The notes under the pieces were generated by a model, which did not search any database, was not told where the DNA came from, and saw only the letters and a program-made list of their open reading frames with translations. Made by a program: the position numbers and the translations under genes. A stretch of 6,553 bases of DNA from assembly GCA_031431235.1 (NCBI GenBank), contig JANPDA010000075.1:1-6553 (forward strand), given 5' to 3'. This document shows positions 1 through 6,553 of the stretch, piece after piece (the stretch's first letter is position 1; each line of letters starts with the position of its first letter). The stretch is from JANNSW01 sp031431235 (GTDB lineage Bacteria > Pseudomonadota > Alphaproteobacteria > Rhizobiales > Hyphomicrobiaceae).

Positions 1-2784
1 CCGTACATGATGGCCGCGTGAAGATCCGATCGGCTCAAGTCGCGGCCTTCGCTTTGTGCCCGCTGCCGCTGTTCCTCCAAGGCATGCGTCAGATAGATCA
101 GCATGATGACGCCGGTCTCGGCGGCAACGCCCGCCAGCGCAATGAAGCCGACGGCAACGGCGACCGACAGATTGAAGCCGAGCCACCACATCAGCCACAG
201 GCCACCGACGAGGGCGAAGGGTAGCGACAGCATGACGATCAGCGTTTCGGCGAGGCGGCCGAAATTGAGGTAGAGCAACAGGAAGATGATCAGCAGCGTC
301 AGCGGCACGACATAGGCGAGGCGCTGCTTGGCCGTCGACGAAGATGTAGGCGGCGAGCTGGGCGTCCTCGGTGCGGATGCTGGAGGGGCCGGTCGAGAGG
401 CTGATGCTGGCGACCTCGCCCAGCGGAATGAACGCGCCGTTCGCGAGCGGAACCAGCACCTCGCGGTCGATGGCGTCGGGATCGCTGCGGATCTCGCGGG
501 GGTAGCGCAGGCTCACCGAATAGCGCTCGCGCCCCTCGACGGTCGTCGTGATCGGCTCGGCTCCGAGCGCATTTGCGATCACCTCCTGCACCTCACCCAC
601 CGTCAGGCCGTAGCGCGCGAGCCGAGCGCGGTCCGGCTCGATGTCGAGGTAGTACCCCCCCATGATACGCTCGGCGAAGGCGCTGGAGGTGCCACTCACG
701 GTGCGCAGTACCGCCTCGATCTGGCGGGCGACACCCTCTATCTCCTTCAGGTCCTTGCCGAACACTTTCACGCCGACGGGCGTGCGGATGCCGGTCGAGA
801 GCATGTCGATGCGGGCCTTGATCGGCATGGTCCAGGCATTGGATACACCGGGGAACTGCAACGACTTGTCCAGCTCGGCGATGAGCTTGTCGGTGGTCAT
901 GCCGGGCCGCCACTCGCTCTCCGGTTTCAGGTTGATGATGGTTTCGGTCATCTCGGTCGGTGCGGGATCGGTGGCCGTGCCGGCGCGCCCCGCCTTGCCC
1001 CAGACCGAGGCCACCTCCGGAAACGATTTGATGATCTTGTTCTGGGTCTGAAGCATCTCCGCGGCCTTGGTGATGGATAGCCCCGGCAGCGTCACCGGCA
1101 TGTAGAACAGCGTGCCCTCGTTGAGGGTCGGCATGAACTCCGAGCCGAGCTGGCGTGCCGGCCAGAAGCTCAGCGCCAGCATCAGGACGGCAACTGCAAT
1201 GGTCAGCCAGCGTGCCTGCAGGACAGCCCGGATGATCGGCCGGTAGAGCCAGATCAGCAGCCGATTCAGCGGGTTCTTCTTCTCAGGGACGATCCGGCCA
1301 CGCACGAACACGATCATCAGGGCAGGCACCACGGTGACGGAAAGCAGCGCCGCCGCCGCCATGGCAAAGGTCTTGGTGAAGGCGAGGGGATGGAACAGCC
1401 GCCCCTCCTGGGCTTCCAGCGCGAAGATCGGCAGGAACGAGACGGTGATGATGAGCAGGGAGAAGAACAGCGCCGGGCCGACCTCGCTCGCCGCCTCGAT
1501 CAGAATTTCCGTACGCGGCTTCTCAGGCGGCGCCCGCTCCAGATGCTTGTGGGCGTTCTCGATCATGACGATCGCCGCATCGACCATGGCGCCGATGGCG
1601 ATGGCGATGCCCCCGAGGCTCATGATGTTGGAGGAGAGGCCGAGCGCGTGCATGAAAATGTAGGCGATGAGGAGCCCCAGCGGCAGCGTCACGATGGCGA
1701 CGAGCGCGCTCCTGACGTGCATCAGGAACACGATGCAGACGAGCGCGACGATGATGCTCTCCTCGATGAGGGTGCGTTTCAGCGTTTCGATCGCCCTGAG
1801 AATGAGGTCGGAGCGGTCGTAGACCGGGATGATCTCGGTGCCCTCGGGCAGGCTCGCCTGCACCTCGGCGAGGCGGGCCTTCACGTTTGCGATGACATCG
1901 AGGGCATTGGCGCCGAAGCGCTGGACGGCGATGCCGCTGGCAACCTCGCCTTCCCCGTTCAGCTCGGCGATGCCGCGCCGCTCGTCGGGAACCAATTCGA
2001 CCTGGGCGACGTCCCGGACCAGCACTGGCGTGCCGCCCTCGACCTTGAGCACGATTTGCTCGATGTCGCCGACGCCTTTGATGAGGCCCCGCCCGCGCAC
2101 GGCGAATTCGGTTTCGGCCAGCTCGATGACGCGGCCGCCCACGTCCATGTTGCTCATGCGGATAGCTTCGCGCACGCGGGCAAGCGGGATGCCGAAGCTC
2201 TTCAGGCGGCGCGGATCGACCACGACCGAGTATTGCTTGACGAAGCCGCCGACACTCGCCACCTCGGCGATGCCGTCGGCCTTGGCGAGCGCATAGCGGA
2301 CCTGCCAATCCTGCGAGGATCGGAGCTCGGCCAGCGTGCGCTTGGCCCCCGTCACCACATACTGGTAGACCCAGCCGACGCCGGTCGCGTCGGGCCCGAG
2401 CGATGGCGTGACGCCGCGCGGCAGGTTGCGGGCCGCCGCCGACAGGTATTCGAGCACGCGGCTGCGCGCCCAGTAGATGTCGGTGCCGTCCTCGAAGATC
2501 ACGTAGACGAAGGACACCCCGAAGAACGAGAAGCCGCGTACGACATGGGAACGCGGCACCGACAGCATGGCCGTCGACAAGGGATAGGTGACCTGATCCT
2601 CGACCACCTGCGGAGCCTGACCCGGATACTCGGTGTAGATGATGACCTGGGTGTCGGAGAGGTCGGGGATGGCGTCGAGCGGCACCTTCCCGACGGCATA
2701 GACGCCGAGCGCGGTCGCGAGCAGGGCGCCGATCAGCACCAGCATCAGGTTCTTCGCCGACCAGCGGATGATCGAGGCGATCAT
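1..2784 (-). pseudogene. cusA: CusA-type Cu(I)/Ag(I) RND efflux pump, broken by an internal deletion with frameshift; 3' end beyond the window
   Basis: This would be the inner-membrane, proton-driven pump of a copper/silver tripartite efflux complex (HME-RND family). The ATG at 2784 overlaps the cusB stop as ATGA, with GAGGTG five bases upstream. Residues 1-817 read in one frame: TM1 about 11-32, helices TM2-6 from about 341, and TM4 with AMVDAAIVMIEN (D402, E409), the CusA rather than CzcA form of the proton-relay helix. M562 (YMP), M612 (TEM) and M661 (RIDM) match the E. coli CusA metal-site methionines M573, M623 and M672. After VD at 817 the next CusA-like residues, AKQRL, appear in a different frame (332 down to 1). 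That part carries TM8-10, including GFIALAGVAAETGV, up to AAIMYG at the edge. About 40 residues expected in between are absent. The unshifted frame has no stop before position 1, so a translated product would carry at least 110 unrelated residues and lack TM8-12. Family identity is certain; loss of function is inferred. Confidence 0.88.
327..339 (-). other. Deletion/frameshift junction inside cusA
   Basis: On the minus strand the sequence runs GTC GAC (339-334, residues V816 and D817), then a single G (333), then GCC AAG (332-327). Before the junction the frame is that of the start codon (2784 minus 336 is a multiple of 3). After it, CusA similarity resumes only in the next frame, as AKQRLAYVVPLTLL. 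Compared with E. coli CusA as I remember it, about 40 residues (from RDRD to the GQFE..ER region) should lie between. With 40 codons expected and one base left, the loss would be 119 bp if this homologue has the same length there; any loss of that kind is not a multiple of three. Confidence 0.82.
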
Positions 2785-4109
2785 GGCGTCACCTCGGCGG
2801 CGGCTGTTCCCGGTGTGACCGCATCGCCGGCAGCCACTGCCGGTTCACCCGTGAATGTCTTCAGCGCAGCCTTGAGGTTGCTCTCGGCATCGATCAGGAA
2901 GTTCGCCGTGGTGACGACCATCTCGCCCGCTACGAGGCCATGCGTGACCTCGATGTAGCCGTCGCCGCGTCGGCCCAACCGGACCTCGCGCGGTTCGAAG
3001 CGGCCTTGACCCTTGTCGAGGAGTACAATCTGACGGCTACCGCTATCGATGATGGCCTCCACAGGCACCGCGAGCAGCAGGCCCTCCCCACTACCGGCAT
3101 CGATGACGACATCGGCATACATGTCCGGCATGAGCTTGCCGTCCGGATTGGGCAGCTCGATCCGGATACGGCCCGTTCGAGTTTCCTTGCCGAGGTCAGG
3201 ATAGATGAACGCAACCTCGCCAGTGATCGTCTCGCCCGGCATGGCCATGAACGTCACACTGGCCTTGGCGCCCACCCGGATCAGCCCCAGGTCCTGCTCG
3301 GCAATCTCAGCCAACACCCAGACCCGAGAGAGATCGGCGATCTTGAAGAGGGCGCGGCCCGCTTCGGCCCGCTCGCCCTCGATCACCATCTTCTCCATGA
3401 TTGTGCCGCTGACCGGGCTCGGCCACTCGATCGCATCGGGTATGTCGCCCCTGGTGCCGATGCGGTTGATCTGCTCGCGCGAAACCTCGAGGTTGGCGAG
3501 CCTTTGCACGGCACCGTCCACCTCACGGCCAGATTTCTTGCCCGCGGCGATCATGCTCACCCGGTAGTTGGCCAGAGCATTCAGCACCTCCTGGCTGAAG
3601 ACGCGAAACAAGGGCTCACCTTTGCGAACCGTCTGGCCGGTTGTGTCGGCGTGGAGCTTCTCGATGAAGCCGTCGAAGCGGAGCGTCACGATTCGGAGTC
3701 GGCTTTCGTCGAGGGCGACCTTGCCGGCGGCCCTAACCGGCCGAACCAGCCGGCGCGTAGCCGCAGCGGCACTGCGCACGCCAGCCCGCTGCACCCGGTC
3801 GAGGCTGATCGTGACGGTCTTGCCGTCGTCGACCTCCTCACCCTCGTAGACGGCGATGTAGTCCATCCCCATCCAGTCTTTCTTGGGAACGGGTGAGGTA
3901 TCCGCCAGCCCCATCGGGTTGCGGTAGTAGCGGACCTTGCGCTCGGCAATGGCGGGCGACGGCGACGCTGCCGCTTGGACCGGTGGCTCACCGGCCGCCA
4001 GCCGGCGCAAGAGGTCGGCATCCGGCCAGGTTCCCGTGCCGAGGCGGGAGCCGGTGGCGAGGCCCACGAGCGCGACTGCGCCCACGAGCAAAAGCTCTCT
4101 GACATTCAT
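2781..4109 (-). CDS. cusB: CusB-type periplasmic adaptor of Cu(I)/Ag(I) efflux RND system
   Basis: This is a membrane fusion protein that bridges the inner-membrane pump and the outer-membrane channel and passes Cu(I)/Ag(I) to CusA. It has 442 residues, a normal length. An uncleaved anchor or signal segment lies at about 5-20 (LLLVGAVALVGLATG). A metal-binding N-terminal segment at 58-90 reads YYRNPMGLADTSPVPKKD then WMGMDY. M66, M80 and M82 line up with the three Cu-binding methionines of E. coli CusB (M21, M36, M38 of the mature protein). Beta-barrel and lipoyl regions follow (LRFDGFIEKLHADTTGQTVRKG, then WPSPVSGTIMEK), then the C-terminal membrane-proximal domain. An in-frame ATG at 4151 would add 14 residues ahead of the hydrophobic segment; I prefer 4109 because the signal-like segment then sits at the N-terminus. 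No strong Shine-Dalgarno is seen there, only GAGG about 12 bases upstream. The frame is intact, unlike its partner cusA. Confidence 0.93.
   Translation of the reverse strand: MNVRELLLVGAVALVGLATGSRLGTGTWPDADLLRRLAAGEPPVQAAASPSPAIAERKVRYYRNPMGLADTSPVPKKDWMGMDYIAVYEGEEVDDGKTVTISLDRVQRAGVRSAAAATRRLVRPVRAAGKVALDESRLRIVTLRFDGFIEKLHADTTGQTVRKGEPLFRVFSQEVLNALANYRVSMIAAGKKSGREVDGAVQRLANLEVSREQINRIGTRGDIPDAIEWPSPVSGTIMEKMVIEGERAEAGRALFKIADLSRVWVLAEIAEQDLGLIRVGAKASVTFMAMPGETITGEVAFIYPDLGKETRTGRIRIELPNPDGKLMPDMYADVVIDAGSGEGLLLAVPVEAIIDSGSRQIVLLDKGQGRFEPREVRLGRRGDGYIEVTHGLVAGEMVVTTANFLIDAESNLKAALKTFTGEPAVAAGDAVTPGTAAAEVTP
2790..2795 (-). promoter_or_regulatory. Ribosome binding site of cusA
   Basis: GAGGTG on the minus strand lies inside the last codons of cusB, five bases before the cusA ATG. 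With the ATGA stop/start overlap this indicates translational coupling of the two subunits and fixes the cusA start. Confidence 0.7.
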
Positions 4110-4229
4110 GACATGCTCATCCCTCGAGGACAGATCCGGCGCGCACAGCACGATCGCGCTCGTGACCCCAAGGCCCGCCGCAGTCGGAGACCACGGCGCG
4201 CAGGGGTTGCTCAGCGTCTCTACGCAGGA
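4110..4229. other. Gap between the small Cys-rich gene and cusB
   Basis: This 120-bp stretch has no recognisable gene, terminator hairpin or strong promoter. Its length allows co-transcription of the two flanking minus-strand genes. In related clusters, as I recall them, a CusC/TolC-type gene may sit at this place; I could not recognise any remnant of one here. Confidence 0.5.
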
Positions 4230-4547
4230 TCAGCTTCGAGGTACGGGAATATCGCTCCAGGGACGGATCGACCGCGGATCCGCCACCGTCGCCGCAACGG
4301 CCACGGCCAGTCTCACGATGGCGATCGGATCCCCGGCCGGAACGAGGCCGAGGATGCCGTTGCACGCGACCTTGCAGCTGATCGTGCCGCAATGCGCCGA
4401 CCCAATGTCGCAGGAGCAGGAGCCCTTGGCTTTGCCCATACAATCCTGCATTGCCGCCGACGACTGCTCGTGAACGCCAGCAAGGACCGGTGCCACACCG
4501 AGCATGAGCGCGAGCCCAATCGCGAGAATGAGGCGAAACAGCTTCAT
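4230..4547 (-). CDS. Small secreted Cys-rich protein, possible periplasmic copper-binding accessory
   Basis: This is a 105-residue protein of unknown function. Residues 1-23 form a clear Sec signal peptide: MKLFR, then a hydrophobic core, then PVLA with cleavage likely before G24. The mature part has six cysteines at 36, 44, 46, 53, 58 and 62, spaced CMGKAKGSCSC, then HCGTISCKVAC. H26, H52, M33 and M37 add further possible metal ligands. A hydrophobic stretch at about 65-90 and a Pro-rich tail (WSDIPVPRS) complete it. The ATG at 4547 is chosen over the upstream in-frame ATG at 4580 because it begins the signal peptide. It lies 120 bp ahead of cusB in the same direction, so it is probably the first gene of the operon. 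I recall small Cys-rich secreted proteins of this general layout next to metal-efflux genes in proteobacteria, but I cannot name a family. It does not resemble CusF. Metal binding or disulfide-based folding is an inference from composition and position. Confidence 0.72.
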   Translation of the reverse strand: MKLFRLILAIGLALMLGVAPVLAGVHEQSSAAMQDCMGKAKGSCSCDIGSAHCGTISCKVACNGILGLVPAGDPIAIVRLAVAVAATVADPRSIRPWSDIPVPRS

Positions 4548-4569
4548 TGAGAAATCCCGATCATCGACC

Positions 4570-4599
4570 ACTATGGCCATTGGCCGAGGACTGCGTCAA
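4570..4599 (-). promoter_or_regulatory. Candidate promoter of the copper cluster
   Basis: On the minus strand TTGACG (4599-4594) is followed after 18 bases by CATAGT (4575-4570), 22 bp before the ATG of the small Cys-rich gene, giving a short leader. The inverted repeat GGCCA-T-TGGCC (4575-4585) overlaps the -10 side of the spacer and could be a regulator site. The -35 is good and the -10 matches the consensus at four of six positions. This is a consensus-based guess only. Confidence 0.35.
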
Positions 4600-4607
4600 C
4601 CACGTGT

Positions 4608-4621
4608 CGATCAAATGATCG
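4608..4621. promoter_or_regulatory. 14-bp perfect palindrome upstream of the candidate copper-cluster promoter
   Basis: CGATCA and TGATCG form a perfect inverted repeat around an AA centre, 8 bp beyond the putative -35 box of the minus-strand promoter. It could be an activator or repressor site. A 6-bp palindrome, CACGTG (4601-4606), lies beside it. No known regulator is assigned, and arms this short can arise by chance. Confidence 0.25.
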
Positions 4622-4904
4622 GGAGTGGCGGTTTGGGTCGGTCTCGACTGCGCCATGACGCTCGACTGTCCGCGAGGCCTCCGAAGCCGACCTGCCCATC
4701 GCCTGCGGCACGACGGCGGCACTCTGTTGAGCGACTGCTCCGACCTCCGGCGGATCACGGTTCATTCCGTCCGGCCCGAGGTCACCGCCGGTTGCGACGA
4801 CCCATGTTTCCGCCGGCCTGAGGCATGCCCGGACGCGCGGGCCACCCATCGTGGGGCGGCACGGCCCCTTGCGTCGATTCCGCGCGGCCCGCGTTGCCGC
4901 CCTC

Positions 4905-4933
4905 TTGACGTCACGGTTCTCGCGTCTTACCTG
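4905..4933 (+). promoter_or_regulatory. Candidate promoter of the tetR-adaptor operon
   Basis: TTGACG (4905-4910) is followed after 17 bases by TACCTG (4928-4933), a weak -10. The palindromic operator begins right at the -10 and would cover the transcription start, which is the expected geometry for autorepression by the TetR protein. The -10 is poor, so the position is tentative. Confidence 0.4.
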
Positions 4934-4966
4934 AGTGAACGTTCGTTCGCGAATGAACGTTCGCTC
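4933..4966. promoter_or_regulatory. TetR-type operator: long nested palindrome upstream of the regulator
   Basis: The core at 4937-4962 pairs GAACGTTCGTTCG with CGAATGAACGTTC, with a single mismatched pair in 26 bp. Adding the flanks GAG and CTC gives 34 bp with two mismatched pairs. Nested inside are two perfect GAACGTTC octamers (4937-4944 and 4955-4962) and a central TTCGCGAA (4946-4953). The decamer TGAACGTTCG also recurs as a direct repeat 18 bp apart (4936 and 4954). It ends 19 bp before the tetR ATG. Position and symmetry fit binding by one or two dimers of the adjacent regulator; this is an inference. Confidence 0.7.
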
Positions 4967-4985
4967 TCGAAAGGCCGAACCAATC

Positions 4986-5600
4986 ATGACAGCAGCCCAG
5001 GTCCAACAGGCGAGCGATGGCCGACGCCGCGTGCTGGAGGCGGCCGTCATGTGCTTTGCTCGTGCCGGCTTCCACGGCACCTCGATGCAGGAGATCTGCG
5101 GCGAAGCCAAGATGAGCCCGGGTGCGCTCTACCGCTATTTCCCCTCGAAAGACGCCATCATCGAGGCAATTGCCGAGGAGGAGCGCAAGCGCAACGCTCA
5201 GATCCTCGCGCGCCTCGACGTCGACGAGAACGTGCTCGACGCTTTCTTCGAGACCGCTTTCACCTTCCTGCGCGAGGTCACCCGGACCGGGCAGGCCGCG
5301 CTTTGCGCCGAGGTCATGACCGAAGCCCAGCGCAATCCTCGGATCCGCGAGATCTTCGAGCGCAACCGCACGGAAGCACACGGCAAGCTCGCCGATGCGC
5401 TGGCTCGGGCGCAAGCCCGCGGTGAGATCGACGCCTCACTCGATGTCGAAGCAGTCACCAAGGCCCTGATGGCGCTCGGCGACGGATTGATCATGCGCAT
5501 GCCGTTCGAGCCCGATGGCGCCCTCGATCAGCTGGAGCCGCAATTGCGGTTCCTGATCGGGCGGATGCTGATGCCGGGCACGACCGGCCAGAGGAGCTGA
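4986..5600 (+). CDS. TetR/AcrR-family transcriptional repressor of the adjacent RND efflux operon
   Basis: This is a 204-residue, ligand-responsive DNA-binding repressor, a typical TetR length. The N-terminal helix-turn-helix domain spans about 12-60, with RRRVLEAAVMCFARAGFHG leading into TSMQEICGEAKMSPGALYRYF, the classic recognition helix and YRYF signature. The C-terminal part (about 70-195) is helical with no obvious subfamily motif, as expected for the variable ligand-binding and dimerisation domain. Cysteines lie at 23, 38 and 107. A GTG at 4935 would lengthen the protein by 17 residues (a repeated NVRSR peptide), but those codons are the operator palindrome itself, so the ATG at 4986 is preferred; GAAAGG lies 11 bases upstream. 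It is followed 2 bp later by an RND adaptor gene, so it very likely represses its own operon. The inducer cannot be read from the sequence. Control of the divergent copper cluster is possible but not indicated, since the operator is about 390 bp from that gene. Confidence 0.9.
   Translation: MTAAQVQQASDGRRRVLEAAVMCFARAGFHGTSMQEICGEAKMSPGALYRYFPSKDAIIEAIAEEERKRNAQILARLDVDENVLDAFFETAFTFLREVTRTGQAALCAEVMTEAQRNPRIREIFERNRTEAHGKLADALARAQARGEIDASLDVEAVTKALMALGDGLIMRMPFEPDGALDQLEPQLRFLIGRMLMPGTTGQRS
5591..5596 (+). promoter_or_regulatory. Ribosome binding site of the RND adaptor gene
   Basis: GAGGAG lies within the last codons of tetR, six bases before the ATG at 5603. It is a strong Shine-Dalgarno, indicating that the adaptor is translated from the same message as the regulator. 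Confidence 0.75.
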
Positions 5601-5602
5601 GC

Positions 5603-6553
5603 ATGACCCTGATCAAAGCGCTCGCACGAGCTTTTCTGGTGATGCTGCTGGCGGCAATTGCGCCTGCCGCCCACGCTGTCGAGGCATCGCTGCCGTCTCC
5701 CCCGGTTGCAGGTTCGGGGGCGACGCTGCCTGCGATCACGGTTGCCCGAGCGGAATCGAGCCAGATCGTCGAGACGATCGTGGTCGGGGGCACGCTCGTT
5801 GCCCGCGAGGAGGTGATGGTCGCGCCCGAGGTCGACGGCCTCGCCGTGCGCGAGATCCTGGTCGAGGAAGGTGCCAGCGTGAAGAAGGGCGACGTGCTCG
5901 CCCGCCTTTCGGTCGACCAGATCGAGGCGACGCTGGCCCAGAATGCCGCCGACATCGCCCGTTGGGATGCGGCGATCGCGCAAGCCCGGACCCAGATCGC
6001 GGAAGCCGATGCCACACGCACCGAGAACCAGAAGGCGCTGAAACGGGCGCAGAAGCTCAACAAGTCGGGCTTTGCCAGCGAGGAGCGGCTCGACCAATCG
6101 GTATCGGGTGCTGCCGTCTCGCAAGCCCGGCTCGATGCCGCGCGCCAGGCCGTCACATCGGCGGATGCCCAGAAGAAAGCCGCCCTCGCCCAGCGCCGCG
6201 AGCTCGAATGGCGGTTGAGCCGGACCGAGATCCGTGCCCCGGTCGGGGGCATCGTCAGCGCGCGGCTGGCGCGGCTCGGTCAGATTGCCAGCATCGCGAG
6301 TGGGTCGCTGTTCCGCATCATCGAGGGCGGCGACATCGAGCTGGAAGCGGAGGTCTCCGATGTGGCGATGCCCAAGCTCGTGGCCGGGCAGACGGCGCTC
6401 GTCGCCCCGGCGGGTTTCACCGAGCCCGTGCGCGGCACCGTCCGGCTGGTTTCCCCCGAGATCGACCGCACGACCCGGCTCGGACGCGTCCGGATCGCAC
6501 TTCCCCACGATGCGCGCCTCAGGATCGGGGGCTACGCGCGCGGCACGCTCGAG
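5603..6553 (+). CDS. AcrA/MdtA-type efflux RND periplasmic adaptor subunit, 3' end beyond the window
   Basis: The first 317 residues of a membrane fusion protein that would link an RND drug pump to an outer-membrane channel. A Sec signal peptide covers 1-25 (LARAFLVMLLAAIAPAAHA, cleavage before V26). There is no lipobox cysteine, so it is probably not a lipoprotein. In order come: a beta-barrel strand at about 44-65; the first lipoyl half at about 70-104 (VAPEVDGLAVREILVEEG, then VKKGDVLARL); a long alpha-helical coiled-coil hairpin at about 105-207, rich in Ala, Gln, Arg and Glu, with the turn near SGFASEERLD; the second lipoyl half (TEIRAPVGGIVSARL) at 208-222; and the beta-barrel domain from about 245 (ELEAEVSDVAMPKLVAGQ). 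It lacks the Met-rich metal-binding N-terminus of CusB, so it is not a copper adaptor. It lies 2 bp after the regulator. The RND pump gene is expected next, off the right edge. Substrates are unknown. Confidence 0.9.
   Translation, partial: MTLIKALARAFLVMLLAAIAPAAHAVEASLPSPPVAGSGATLPAITVARAESSQIVETIVVGGTLVAREEVMVAPEVDGLAVREILVEEGASVKKGDVLARLSVDQIEATLAQNAADIARWDAAIAQARTQIAEADATRTENQKALKRAQKLNKSGFASEERLDQSVSGAAVSQARLDAARQAVTSADAQKKAALAQRRELEWRLSRTEIRAPVGGIVSARLARLGQIASIASGSLFRIIEGGDIELEAEVSDVAMPKLVAGQTALVAPAGFTEPVRGTVRLVSPEIDRTTRLGRVRIALPHDARLRIGGYARGTLE

Larger units (their letters stand above)
4548..4932. other. Gene-free divergent intergenic region
   Basis: These 385 bp separate the minus-strand copper cluster from the plus-strand regulator operon. 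The open frames crossing it give low-complexity Arg/Pro/Ser-rich translations with no family resemblance, typical of GC-rich non-coding or antisense sequence. The two ends carry candidate promoters and palindromes, listed separately. In the middle (about 4625-4900) I see nothing interpretable, and no CueR-like or CusR-like box. Confidence 0.6.

Noticed and set aside
327..339. Programmed ribosomal frameshift in cusA
   Set aside because: No slippery run is present at the junction, and about 40 conserved residues are missing, which a frameshift alone cannot explain.
328..1080. 250-codon plus-strand open frame opposite cusA
   Set aside because: Same antisense shadow effect; no family resemblance, and it overlaps conserved CusA motifs on the other strand.
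1390..2958. 522-codon plus-strand open frame opposite cusA
   Set aside because: It is antisense to a clearly recognisable pump and adaptor. Its Asp/Arg/His/Gly-rich translation is what the complement of GC-rich coding sequence produces.
2940..3896. 318-codon plus-strand open frame opposite cusB
   Set aside because: Antisense to an intact CusB with family-typical motifs; low-complexity translation without domains.
4935..4985. GTG start extending TetR by 17 residues
   Set aside because: The extension encodes a repeated NVRSR peptide because it is the operator palindrome; the family normally begins close to the ATG at 4986.
4571..5110. 179-codon minus-strand open frame spanning the intergenic region and the tetR start
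   Set aside because: It runs through the operator and the tetR helix-turn-helix codons on the opposite strand, and has no recognisable motif.
5528..6508. 326-codon minus-strand open frame opposite the RND adaptor
   Set aside because: Antisense to a well-supported adaptor with signal peptide, lipoyl and hairpin features; the translation is of the Arg/Gly/Asp-rich shadow type.
1..6553. CRISPR array, tRNA, rRNA, insertion sequence or a new defence system
   Set aside because: No repeated spacer-like units, no clover-leaf-like or rRNA sequence, and no transposase motifs or terminal repeats were seen. The genes are recognisable efflux components.

Overview
The window looks like chromosomal or plasmid DNA from a GC-rich alphaproteobacterium, most likely Hyphomicrobiales (a Bosea, Methylobacterium or Chelatococcus type of genome). 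This rests on the high GC content, with G or C at most third codon positions, and on the remembered look of the CusA and CusB proteins. It is an inference; no rRNA or other marker gene is present.

Layout. Positions 1 to 4547 hold a minus-strand cluster, read right to left: a small secreted Cys-rich protein (4547-4230), a CusB-type periplasmic adaptor (4109-2781) and a CusA-type copper/silver RND pump (2784 down to the window edge). cusB and cusA overlap by ATGA. A 385-bp gene-free stretch (4548-4932) follows, with a candidate promoter at each end. Positions 4933 to 6553 hold a plus-strand module: a strong palindromic operator, a TetR-family regulator (4986-5600) and, 2 bp later, an AcrA/MdtA-type adaptor (5603 to the right edge), whose inner-membrane pump presumably follows outside the window.

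How they work together. CusA and CusB would form the inner-membrane and periplasmic parts of a Cu(I)/Ag(I) efflux complex, with the small Cys-rich protein as a possible periplasmic metal-binding accessory. No outer-membrane channel (CusC), CusF chaperone or metal-sensing regulator is visible. The plus-strand module is a self-regulated drug or solvent RND efflux operon.

Main observation. The cusA reading frame is broken. Residues 1-817 read as a normal CusA. About 40 residues that belong just before transmembrane helix 8 are then missing, and the rest of the protein continues in another frame (332 down to 1). The metal-binding methionines and the proton-relay acidic residues upstream remain intact, so the break looks recent, or is an assembly artefact that must be excluded.
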